Assembly: GCA_050291935.1 (NCBI GenBank)
Contig: JBNKKR010000017.1
Coordinates: 5,617 to 69,616, forward strand
DNA length: 64,000 nt
Direction: 5' to 3'
Origin: Desulfocapsa sp050291935
GTDB taxonomy: Bacteria; Desulfobacterota; Desulfobulbia; Desulfobulbales; Desulfocapsaceae
The position numbers were made by a program, and so were the translations under genes. The notes under the pieces are model-generated. The model was given only the letters and a program-made list of their open reading frames with translations. It was not told where the DNA came from and did not search any database. Numbering within the stretch: position 1 is the first letter of the stretch; each line of letters begins with the position of its first letter. This document shows, piece by piece, positions 33,291-41,638 of the stretch.

Positions 33291-33305
33291 ATGCAAAAAT
33301 TGCAT
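33291..33305. promoter_or_regulatory. Palindromic candidate enhancer site for the sigma54 activator
   Basis: A perfect inverted repeat, ATGCAA-AAA-TTGCAT, about 48 bp upstream of the -24 box, within the 280-bp gap between the activator gene and dctP. Position and symmetry fit an activator-binding site for the adjacent regulator. The assignment is inferred. Confidence 0.5.
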
Positions 33306-33418
33306 CTTGTTGCTTACAGCGCCATCTGTCTGAAAAAAAAGACTACAACGCTCTCACAAAAGAGAGACGGCAGGCTGGAATATATGTTTACAGAGAGGAA
33401 AAAAGGGGGTGGAACAAA

Positions 33419-34870
33419 CTAATCGCTTTGCACAGAAAGGCCGTACTTTTTTATTAACGAATAAAAATGAGACCTTGAAAGATTTGATATCATAAGAATT
33501 TTAGAAATATCACCTTCACATTGGCGCATCAACTCGCTTAAATATACTTTTTCGGCAGTGGCCTTAAAGTCCTTTAATGGCGGAAGGTCGCAATCAAAAA
33601 TATCATAAAAAATGTCCTGTCCTATTTTTCGGACACCGGCCATTTGACCAGACGATTCAGTCGCGGCAAGGGCCTCTGAACCGCTCATCTTTTTGATCTG
33701 TTCTTTGGCGATTTGAATACGTAAATTTCTGGGAAGATGAACGGCAAACAACTGTTTTTCATTACCGGCAGCAACGATTGCCCGCTCAATTACGTTGAAG
33801 AGTTCCCTCACGTTACCAGGCCAGGGATACAGCTCAAGGGCATCGAAAAAATCACTGCTGATATATTTATCCGCGGTCCCATACTGACCACAAAGCTGCT
33901 CAACCTTATATGAGGCAAGAACCTTGATATCCCCTGTCCGCTGCCTGAGTGGAGGAAGGGAAATCATCATCGTTTTAATCCGGTATAGAAGATCACTGCG
34001 AAAAGCACCGCTCTCCACCATTTCATCAAGATCCCTGTTTGTTGCGGCTATCAACCGAAAATCACTGGATTGTTCTTTAGAATCACCGACCGCCCGAAAG
34101 GTTCTTTCCTGCAAAACCCGCAGAAATGATTTCTGGATGGACAGGGGCATTTCTCCTATCTCATCCAGAAAGAGGGTTCCCTTATCGGCACTTTTAACAA
34201 GACCCGCCTGATTATCATGGGCACCAGTAAAGGCCCCCTTTCGATGCCCAAAAAGGATGGACTCAACCAAGGATTCAGTGAGGGATGCACAATCAACCAC
34301 CACAAATGGGCCATGATTTCGGCTGCTGTTTTCATGAATGGTACGGGCAAATACCTCCTTTCCTGTACCCGTCTCTCCAGTGAGTAAAAGATTGCTCCCC
34401 GAACGGGCAGCCTGGGCCACCATTTTGCAACATGCTTTAATTTCAGGGCTTTCACCCACAATATTTTCCCGGGAAACAGTATCAAGCGCCATATTTGCCA
34501 CCTTTTCTTCATGGTAGCGAATGGCCCTGTTTAAGGTAAGGGTAATTTCTCGTACACTGGAAGGCTTAAGGATATAATCCCAAACACCCTGTTGAATGGC
34601 AAGTTCCGCGCCATCCGGATCGCCCTTCCCCGTTAGAATAATTACTTCCGGTGGTATCTGCAGCGATCCAATATCAATAAGCAGGTCAAGGCCATTCCCA
34701 TCCGGCAACTGGACATCGAGAAACACCACATCAAACTGTTGATTCTTCAATGCCAGCAGCCCCTCTTGCAGAGAATATACTGAAGAACAGGTATGCGAGA
34801 GCCTGCCCACCAGACTTTCCAGGGTCTCACAGATTTCAGGATCATCATCAATTATTAATATTTGTCCCAT
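33419..34870 (-). CDS. sigma54-dependent response regulator (NtrC/DctD family)
   Basis: A 483-residue enhancer-binding protein: receiver domain at about 1-120 (D-D-D, phospho-Asp in V-V-F-L-D-V-Q-L-P-D, K-P-S), AAA+ domain at about 135-365 with Walker A G-E-T-G-T-G-K-E, intact sigma54-contact loop G-A-F-T-G-A, Walker B L-F-L-D-E-I-G-E-M, and R-fingers, then a C-terminal Fis-like helix-turn-helix ending in S-R-S-H-F-Y-S-L-I-K-K-Y. The start at 34870 is chosen because AGGACGG lies just upstream and the receiver begins there. It overlaps the end of the kinase gene by about 20 bp, so the pair is coupled. It most likely activates the promoter at 33228-33243. Confidence 0.93.
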   Translation of the reverse strand: MGQILIIDDDPEICETLESLVGRLSHTCSSVYSLQEGLLALKNQQFDVVFLDVQLPDGNGLDLLIDIGSLQIPPEVIILTGKGDPDGAELAIQQGVWDYILKPSSVREITLTLNRAIRYHEEKVANMALDTVSRENIVGESPEIKACCKMVAQAARSGSNLLLTGETGTGKEVFARTIHENSSRNHGPFVVVDCASLTESLVESILFGHRKGAFTGAHDNQAGLVKSADKGTLFLDEIGEMPLSIQKSFLRVLQERTFRAVGDSKEQSSDFRLIAATNRDLDEMVESGAFRSDLLYRIKTMMISLPPLRQRTGDIKVLASYKVEQLCGQYGTADKYISSDFFDALELYPWPGNVRELFNVIERAIVAAGNEKQLFAVHLPRNLRIQIAKEQIKKMSGSEALAATESSGQMAGVRKIGQDIFYDIFDCDLPPLKDFKATAEKVYLSELMRQCEGDISKILMISNLSRSHFYSLIKKYGLSVQSD

Positions 34871-37589
34871 TCCGTCCTTTTCTACTAAGAGCTGCCTCAA
34901 TCACAGATTTTAACAGATTCTTCTCGTAGGGCTTTATAACGACTCTCACCACATTTTCCACCTGGGTCACAGCGCCAAGTGCCTCTTCACGGCCGGAAAC
35001 AATAATCACCGGCAGATCAGGTTGCTGCCTTTGTACTCCCTTAGCAAGCTCAACCCCATTTAGCCCCGGCATATCATAATCACTTATTATCAGATCAAAA
35101 CGGCTGGGTCTGGCGGCAAGAAGTTCCAGTGCTTTGCTACTTTCACCAACAGCATCAACCTCATAGCCTAAATCCCGCAACAAGCGCGGTGCTGTCTGCA
35201 ATTGATCGGGATCATCTTCAACAAAAAGTATCCTTCCCCCATCTGCTTTCGTTTTCCCTTTTTTCTCAGTGCTTGTCTCTTTGTCCAGACAGATAAGAAC
35301 CGGGATATACATTTCAAACTCACTTCCAACACCAGCCTCGCTGCTGACCCGTAAGGCACCATTATGCCCTTTAATAATGGCAAGGGCAACGGTTAACCCA
35401 AGCCCAGTTCCCTCTTTCTTGCTTTTTGAGCTAAAGAACGGGTCAAAAATCTTATCTATAATTTTTGAGGAAATTCCAGGTCCGTCATCTGTAACACTCA
35501 GCCGCATATATTTTCCCGGTTGCAAATCAAGATACCGAGCCTGTTCCTCATCAAGGGCGCTTTCTTCAAGACGTATTTCTATTTCCCCGCCGCCCTTTCG
35601 CAAGGCGTGAAATGCATTGGTAGAAAGGTTCATCACGGCCTGATGAATCTGGGTGGGATCGGCATAAATTGATTGTAAGCCAGGTTTTATATATGATTTT
35701 ATACTAATATTTCCAGGAAGCGAAACTTCCATCAACGAGACAACTTCGGAAATAACCTTGCTCAAATCGGTTGATTGGAAACCTTCCTGGGAAGGTCTGC
35801 TAAATGTCAAAATCTGCTTAACAACACTCCCCCCGCGTCTTGCCGCCTTTAACACCCGTTCAAGGTCTTTAGCCGTTTGCGAATCTTCATCAACATCTCC
35901 GATGGCAAGTTCCGTTGAGTTTATTATGGAAGTAAGTATATTATTAAAATCATGGGCAATACCGCCAGCCATTGTCCCAATTGCTTCCATTTTCTGCGAC
36001 TGCAGCAACTGCTTTTCTAAATTGTATTCCCTGGTAATATTTTCTGCGGTGGTGAGCACTCCCGTGATATTTCCAGACTGGTTTTTAAGGGGCACCTTAT
36101 TCACTTCAAGCCAGGAGATCTCACCATTTTTAGCAACAATTCTTTTCCGTTTTTTTCTATATGCCTCCTTTCCTGAGGCCACCGCAGCATCAGCACTCAC
36201 CGACCAATCCACATACTTATCATCTTTCACCACGTTACGGGTAGATTGTCCCACAACTTCAGCGACGTTATTAAGTCCAAAAAAGCTGGCAAAGGTACGG
36301 TTCGCACCAAGGTAGCTTCCCTTCATATCTTTCCAGGACACAAGTTGAGGTATTGTATCAATGAGGGTTTCCTGAAAGGTGAGTTGATTCTTTATTTTTC
36401 GCTCAACTTTTCTACGGGCAAGCATATTGATAATGAGAAAAACAAGGGCAACCAGCAGCAAAAATATACTCACCATTATTGTCCAGAATAGCTCCCTTGG
36501 AAGCTTATAGAATGGACTTGGCTCGTTAATCAGCTTACTGCCCGCAGGAAGAAGGCTTTCATCTATATGAAATCTCTTTAAAATATTATAGTCAAAAAGA
36601 TAGAGCCCTTTTGGATTAGTCTCAATTGGAATAGAACCTGGAGCGGCACCACACAATATCTGGAGGGCCTTTTTGGCAGCTTCCCGGCCATGATCATATC
36701 CCGAAAGCAGACTGCCGCCAACCGCCCCGGAACCAAGCAAAAACTCCCATGAGGTATACAAAGGGACATTGGATGAGTCCGAAATTGCGGACATAACCTC
36801 TTCTGCGGTGAAAAATCGGTCGCCAATTACCTGGTAATAGGGGATAAAGAACAAAAAATCAGTTTGGGAAAGTTCTTTTACCCGAGACTGTACCTCGGCA
36901 AGATCCAATTGAATCCAATAGTCAATTTGCACCTTTTCTTTAAAACGTGGCGCCAGTGCTTCTATTTGATGCCGAATTCCCAAACCCGCTGTGGAATTAT
37001 CGCCAACAACTATCATCCTTCTCTTTTCAGGATGCAGCTTCAAGGCAATCTCAAGGGTTCCTGCAAGATCAAAATTTTCAACAACTCCTGTTATATTTCC
37101 GATCTCTTCCTCTTCTTTCTCAAGATCATTCACTCCGCAAAAGACAATGGGAACTCCTGGAAAAATTTGCGGCCGATACTTGAGCGCAAAATTAAAGGCG
37201 TCATCATCGGAGACCATCACCACATCAAAATGTATGTTGCCAAACTTTTTAAGGTAGAGTTTTCGCAGCTCCTCAATCACCGGTGCAACGTTGTACTTTT
37301 TGGCATCCATATATTCGATCTGAAGATCAATTTTATACGAACTTTCCTCAAGTTTTGAGCGGATTCCCTTAAGAATCATATCCGACCATTGATAGCCGTT
37401 ATGATAGGAATTGATGTAGAGAACTGTCTTTTTGGGGTTTTCGCCTGCCAAGGGTTCAGAAACAACAATCAGGGCAAAAATGATGTGAAAAAAAAGTACA
37501 ATACAAGTGGTACGCTTTTTTTCACTATGCATAACAGATCCACTGATCATAACAAAACCAACATATGCGGCATAACGAAACAAAGCCAT
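34848..37589 (-). CDS. Hybrid histidine kinase with periplasmic ABC-substrate-binding-like sensor
   Basis: A 913-residue sensor. An N-terminal signal anchor (about 24-48) leads to a periplasmic region at about 55-350 of the ABC_sub_bind (TrpX-like, PF04392) type: V-L-Y-I-N-S-Y-H-N-G-Y-Q-W-S-D near the start, then V-M-V-S-D-D-D-A and V-P-I-V-F-C-G-V-N. A membrane helix (about 372-395), a PAS domain (about 410-525), HisKA with phospho-His in G-G-I-A-H-D-F-N-N-I-L, HATPase_c (N-box, G1/G2) and a C-terminal receiver domain with Asp in D-L-I-I-S-D-Y-D-M-P follow. Partner of the downstream sigma54 activator. The ATG at 37532 (residue 20) is an alternative start. Confidence 0.9.
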   Translation of the reverse strand: MALFRYAAYVGFVMISGSVMHSEKKRTTCIVLFFHIIFALIVVSEPLAGENPKKTVLYINSYHNGYQWSDMILKGIRSKLEESSYKIDLQIEYMDAKKYNVAPVIEELRKLYLKKFGNIHFDVVMVSDDDAFNFALKYRPQIFPGVPIVFCGVNDLEKEEEEIGNITGVVENFDLAGTLEIALKLHPEKRRMIVVGDNSTAGLGIRHQIEALAPRFKEKVQIDYWIQLDLAEVQSRVKELSQTDFLFFIPYYQVIGDRFFTAEEVMSAISDSSNVPLYTSWEFLLGSGAVGGSLLSGYDHGREAAKKALQILCGAAPGSIPIETNPKGLYLFDYNILKRFHIDESLLPAGSKLINEPSPFYKLPRELFWTIMVSIFLLLVALVFLIINMLARRKVERKIKNQLTFQETLIDTIPQLVSWKDMKGSYLGANRTFASFFGLNNVAEVVGQSTRNVVKDDKYVDWSVSADAAVASGKEAYRKKRKRIVAKNGEISWLEVNKVPLKNQSGNITGVLTTAENITREYNLEKQLLQSQKMEAIGTMAGGIAHDFNNILTSIINSTELAIGDVDEDSQTAKDLERVLKAARRGGSVVKQILTFSRPSQEGFQSTDLSKVISEVVSLMEVSLPGNISIKSYIKPGLQSIYADPTQIHQAVMNLSTNAFHALRKGGGEIEIRLEESALDEEQARYLDLQPGKYMRLSVTDDGPGISSKIIDKIFDPFFSSKSKKEGTGLGLTVALAIIKGHNGALRVSSEAGVGSEFEMYIPVLICLDKETSTEKKGKTKADGGRILFVEDDPDQLQTAPRLLRDLGYEVDAVGESSKALELLAARPSRFDLIISDYDMPGLNGVELAKGVQRQQPDLPVIIVSGREEALGAVTQVENVVRVVIKPYEKNLLKSVIEAALSRKGRNGTNINN

Positions 37590-37981
37590 CCGCCATCTTT
37601 AATAGCATATCATTTTGATAGTTTCATTTACTCTCTAGCATTTCCACAAAAAACGACCCTATCAAAATCGATCTGGAAAGCAAGAGAAATTTAACACCGG
37701 CTACAAATACTAATAGTAACGAGTAACTCCTTGAAACATTATGCTATTAGCATTTAGCAAGATCGACTGAAGCCTGAGTTGAGCAGCTTGCCTGCCCGTA
37801 CGAGATTTACACCACGCAAGGTGGAGCTGAAAAGAGTGGTCTGACTGTATAAGATAATTGGGATGGTTAAAGGATAGATTAAAGAATATATCTCAAGGTA
37901 ACGACTGGTATAGACGAATCGAATAAAAGGTTAGTAGTACGTGTGATTCAAGTCTTGCAATATCCGTTAAATAATCGGATG
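37590..37981. other. Intergenic region carrying a repeat copy
   Basis: About 390 bp without a gene between the hybrid kinase and the STAS gene. It contains the repeat described at 37771-37813, and just after it a small hairpin, CCAC-GCAAG-GTGG. No long open frame with a ribosome-binding site was found, and no promoter was recognised with confidence. Confidence 0.5.
37771..37813. repeat. Small dispersed repeat, intergenic copy
   Basis: The 43-bp segment contains TGAGTTGAGCAGCTTG followed by CTGC and CGTACGA and shares nearly all positions with 59041-59082. The differences are one indel and six substitutions, all transitions. The core GAGCAG...CTGCcC is a degraded hairpin in this copy but perfect (GAGCAG/CTGCTC) in the other. 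This indicates a dispersed palindromic repeat family in the genome; only two copies were found by eye in this window. Confidence 0.65.
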
Positions 37982-38422
37982 TTATAGATAGTGAGAAGCA
38001 AAAGCAAGTGCCTCATCCACAACCCCGCCTTCTCCACAAAACAGTTCCTCTTCTGTTTCTTCGGTTTTGGCCGCATTTCTTTTTTTCTCCCAGATAAGCT
38101 GGGTAGCTTCTGAAATGGATCCAGCCCGCAAAAACAACCCTTCAAGATTGGTCATTTGCAATAGGCTCAGCACCATCTCATTTACCCCACTAAGTACCAG
38201 ATACCCACGATCGTTAATTGCCTTAAGACAGCAAATAATTGCCCCAAGTCCTGTGGAATCAACGAATTTTACATGGGAGAGATCAAGAACAATATCAGTA
38301 TGTCCATCTTCAATGGAACTGCTCATGGCATTGAGAAAAATCTTAGCAAATGCTGCATCCAAACGTTTTCCTTCACAGGTAAGAATAAATATATTTTCAC
38401 AAATTTCAGTTTTTATTTTCAT
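37982..38422 (-). CDS. STAS-domain protein (anti-sigma-factor antagonist type)
   Basis: A 146-residue protein. Residues 1-110 form a STAS domain with the phosphorylatable Ser in F-V-D-S-T-G-L-G-A-I-I at about 52-62. An acidic C-terminal tail with several Glu residues follows. STAS proteins of this size typically take part in partner-switching with an anti-sigma kinase and phosphatase; neither is adjacent. A NarL-type regulator lies 95 bp upstream in the same orientation. Confidence 0.85.
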   Translation of the reverse strand: MKIKTEICENIFILTCEGKRLDAAFAKIFLNAMSSSIEDGHTDIVLDLSHVKFVDSTGLGAIICCLKAINDRGYLVLSGVNEMVLSLLQMTNLEGLFLRAGSISEATQLIWEKKRNAAKTEETEEELFCGEGGVVDEALAFASHYL

Positions 38423-38517
38423 TGTATATACCGTTAGTTAAGAGAGTGTTTATCTATTGTATGTTATAGTGCCGGGCGATGCGTTTTTTTTTGACAGCCA
38501 AGCGTCTATACTCAATT

Positions 38518-39156
38518 TTAATGGGAAAAAAAATCTCGTAGAAGAATGAGAAGCTCCTTTGACGACTGGCAATTAAGCTTGAGCCGAATATTAGTGCGAT
38601 GGACCTGGACAGTTCTGGGGCTGATATAGAGTGCCTGGCCAACCTCTTCCGGTGACATGCATTGTGAAAGGAGTTTTGCCACCTCATACTCACGTTTTGA
38701 AAGTGATGAGAGTATCCCTTTTCCGTTGCTACCACTCAAGAGTTGATTGGCCAGTAAAGGAGGAATATGGTTGCTGAAAAATGTTCTACCTGAACGAACT
38801 TCGTTGATGGCATCAATCACATCACCTATCTCATCCGCTTTTGAGACATAGCCCTTTGCTCCTGCTTGAAATGCGCGAAAGAGTAATTCATGTTTCTGAT
38901 GCATTGAAAAAATTAAAATTGCAGTATCTTCAGACAAGGATTTGATCTCAGGGATCAAATCAACACCGCAATAATCGGTCATGGAGCTATCCACAATAGC
39001 CACATTTGGTTTACGATCTCTGATAATATGTAAAATAGATTTTGCGGCCTTTGACTCACCAACCACTACCATATCGTCCCGCTGTTTAAGCGCCGTTGAA
39101 AGGCCATGACGAACGATGGGATGATTATCGATTATAACTACAGAAGTCTTTTTCAT
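38518..39156 (-). CDS. NarL/LuxR-family response regulator
   Basis: A 212-residue regulator: receiver domain (D-N-H acidic pocket, phospho-Asp in V-A-I-V-D-S-S-M, K in S-K-A-D) and a C-terminal LuxR helix-turn-helix (L-S-K-R-E-Y-E-V-A-K-L-L ... S-P-R-T-V-Q-V-H-R-T-N-I). The HTH carries the classic T-V-x-x-H recognition signature. AGGAAA precedes the ATG. No cognate kinase is directly attached; it precedes the STAS gene and may share its transcript. Confidence 0.92.
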   Translation of the reverse strand: MKKTSVVIIDNHPIVRHGLSTALKQRDDMVVVGESKAAKSILHIIRDRKPNVAIVDSSMTDYCGVDLIPEIKSLSEDTAILIFSMHQKHELLFRAFQAGAKGYVSKADEIGDVIDAINEVRSGRTFFSNHIPPLLANQLLSGSNGKGILSSLSKREYEVAKLLSQCMSPEEVGQALYISPRTVQVHRTNIRLKLNCQSSKELLILLRDFFSH

Positions 39157-39364
39157 TTTCCTGTTCTCCTCAGAACTAGTTTTAAAGCATTGTTACTTTA
39201 TGCCTCAAAAAATAACGGTATAAGGAGGACTGGTCAAGTAAGGCTTTGGTAAGGTTTTTAGTGTGTTTTGCTTACTGAAGAGATAAACGGCAAATTGACA
39301 GACAATGTATGATCTTGGCTTGAAGCCAGCGGGCATGTCTCGTAACTATTTAATATTATAAATT

Positions 39365-41638
39365 TTATGTATCGATCTCTTTTACAAGGCGTACACAAAA
39401 ACAGGATCCGTCCTCTTCTTTTGATTCAACCCAGACTTCTCCATGATGTTTTTCCACCACCTGTTTCACAAAGCTTAATCCCAAGCCAAAACCATCTTCA
39501 ACGACATCCATTTGGCCACGACTAAAAGATTCAAAGATCTCTTTCTGTAACTCATGGGGAACACCGGGCCCCTGATCATCCACTGTGAGAAGAAAATGAT
39601 TCACCTCCTCCACAAGAGATATCGTCACCTCAGTGTTATCAGGGCTAAATTTTACCGCGTTGTCCAACAGGTTCACAACTGCCTGGAATAGAAGTGAATA
39701 ATCACCCAGGATTGGGGTAGCTTTAAAAGGAAGTTTTGCATGTATATGGATTGACTTCTTGGTAGCAGGAACAGTCATCATATCCTTTGCTTCTTCAATA
39801 AGCGGAATAAGGGCAAGAGGTAAACGCTTTATCTGCTGACGATTATGTTCGATCCGTGCCACATCGAGAAACTCTTCTATGAGTCGATGCAGGCGATCGC
39901 TCTGGGTGCAGACCTCATCGATAAACTCTTTTTCTTCACCATGTAATGTCTCAGCAAGCATCTCCGCGTACCCACGGATCACCGTTAATGGTAGTTTTAG
40001 TTCATGGGAGACGATGGAAACGATTTTATCTTTTAAACGTTCCAACTCCTTAATCTCGGTAACATCTGTGAGTATGGCAAGCACTCCACAAAATTCCACA
40101 TCTATAACCTCGAGCAGTTGAATATTGAGTCGATAATATCGTAGCAATCCTGCTTTTTTTATACCAATGTCAAGGGGTAGTATATTTTGACGCTTAGCCA
40201 CCATCTCATCAATCGTGGGGGAATCTTTTTCCTGTTGCAAGTCATGGGTGGCAATCATCGCTGCAAATTTCTTAAAAGGTGGAAGAGCAGATTCATCACT
40301 AAAATGCTGCTGCCAAAAAACAGTAAACAAATTATTGGCCAGGATTACTTCGCCATTCTCTTGATCCCACAAAATATAAGGCAATAATTTTTCGCGAAGA
40401 ATCTTCTCAATAAAATGGTGCTGCAGGTTAAGGACATTCACTCCAGCCTGAAGATGAGACAGGTATCGCTTAAACCCCTTTGCCGATCTTGGCGCTGGAT
40501 ATTTAGTAAAAAAATGGGGAATATTTGTATACACCCGTTGCAGTTGTGTTGCCAGTTGTTCATCAAGTCGTCGCACCTCTCTGATAATTTTAGTCGCATT
40601 TTCGATACGTTCTGTAACAAGATGAAGGGTAAAGGAAAGTATTAAAAAAAGTATAGGCAGTACCGGGCTGACAAAAAGAAAGTGCTTAAAAAAGAGTGTA
40701 CTAATAAAAAGCATTGCGGCTAATAGAACTCCATTGAAAAGCCAGTTCCATCGCTCTTCAAGTCTTGGCCAAATAAATATGCTAGTGAAAGTGGTGAGGA
40801 GCATAAAAAGCACGATGGGCCAATACATTTTTTGCAATGCACTTCCATCAAGGAGATTATTGAGTATGGTGGCCTGGATCTCTACCCCAGGGGTTTGGTA
40901 TTCATTGCTAAAGGGGGTAATGTGGGAGTCACCAATATCAAGTGCCTGGGCACCAACCAGTACAAATCGATCTTTAAAAAAATCTTCAGGAATTGCTCCG
41001 CTGAGCAGATCTATATAGGGAAGGTAGAGAAAACTTATTTCGGGACCATAATAGTTAATAAGGATAGAGTCCCCATAGCCGGAAAGATCTTTTACTGTAT
41101 TGGTGGATGCAAGTAAGGCCGCCCCAAAGGTGGTATATTGCTTCTTACCTACTTGCTGTTGTAATTTACATTTTCGAACCACGCCCTCTCTATTAAGAAT
41201 AATTTCTATATGTCCCAGAGAAGCGTAGCCATGCAGTGATCGTGCAGGTTTTAGAGGGTGATGCTGATAGTCATGGGCTGTTGCTAAAACCACCGGCGGA
41301 GCTTTTGCCATGGCGGCGGAAAATCGAGCATCATCAAAGCCCTGCTCACTAAAAAGAATATCAAAACCAATTGCCCTTGCCTGCGCCAATTTATGCAAAA
41401 GTTCAATATGATATTCCCGGGGAAATGGCCATGAGCCCAAGGCATCAATGGACGTTTCATCAATACCGACAATAACAATTTCTTCACTTGGTGGAATTGG
41501 TCCACGAATTCTAAAAAGCACATCAAGTGACTTTTCAGAAAGGATGGCAACACCACCGCTCAAATAAAGGACTACCAACACGGCGAGTGAAACCAGCAGG
41601 ATTATTAATCGGTTCAACACTCGCCTGGAATAATCCAT
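39365..41638 (-). CDS. CHASE2-domain sensor histidine kinase
   Basis: A 757-residue membrane kinase: TM1 at about 12-30, an extracytoplasmic CHASE2 domain at about 35-265 (V-G-I-D-E-x-S-I-x-A-L-G-x-W-P-F-P-R near 60), three closely spaced helices at about 275-345, a PAS-like region at about 400-520, HisKA with phospho-His in I-V-S-H-E-L-K-L-P-L, and HATPase_c with D-D-Q-G-P-G-V and F-G-L-G-L-S. The ATG abuts the stop of the FecR/LysM gene (TAGATG), so the two are translationally coupled. Confidence 0.92.
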   Translation of the reverse strand: MDYSRRVLNRLIILLVSLAVLVVLYLSGGVAILSEKSLDVLFRIRGPIPPSEEIVIVGIDETSIDALGSWPFPREYHIELLHKLAQARAIGFDILFSEQGFDDARFSAAMAKAPPVVLATAHDYQHHPLKPARSLHGYASLGHIEIILNREGVVRKCKLQQQVGKKQYTTFGAALLASTNTVKDLSGYGDSILINYYGPEISFLYLPYIDLLSGAIPEDFFKDRFVLVGAQALDIGDSHITPFSNEYQTPGVEIQATILNNLLDGSALQKMYWPIVLFMLLTTFTSIFIWPRLEERWNWLFNGVLLAAMLFISTLFFKHFLFVSPVLPILFLILSFTLHLVTERIENATKIIREVRRLDEQLATQLQRVYTNIPHFFTKYPAPRSAKGFKRYLSHLQAGVNVLNLQHHFIEKILREKLLPYILWDQENGEVILANNLFTVFWQQHFSDESALPPFKKFAAMIATHDLQQEKDSPTIDEMVAKRQNILPLDIGIKKAGLLRYYRLNIQLLEVIDVEFCGVLAILTDVTEIKELERLKDKIVSIVSHELKLPLTVIRGYAEMLAETLHGEEKEFIDEVCTQSDRLHRLIEEFLDVARIEHNRQQIKRLPLALIPLIEEAKDMMTVPATKKSIHIHAKLPFKATPILGDYSLLFQAVVNLLDNAVKFSPDNTEVTISLVEEVNHFLLTVDDQGPGVPHELQKEIFESFSRGQMDVVEDGFGLGLSFVKQVVEKHHGEVWVESKEEDGSCFCVRLVKEIDT

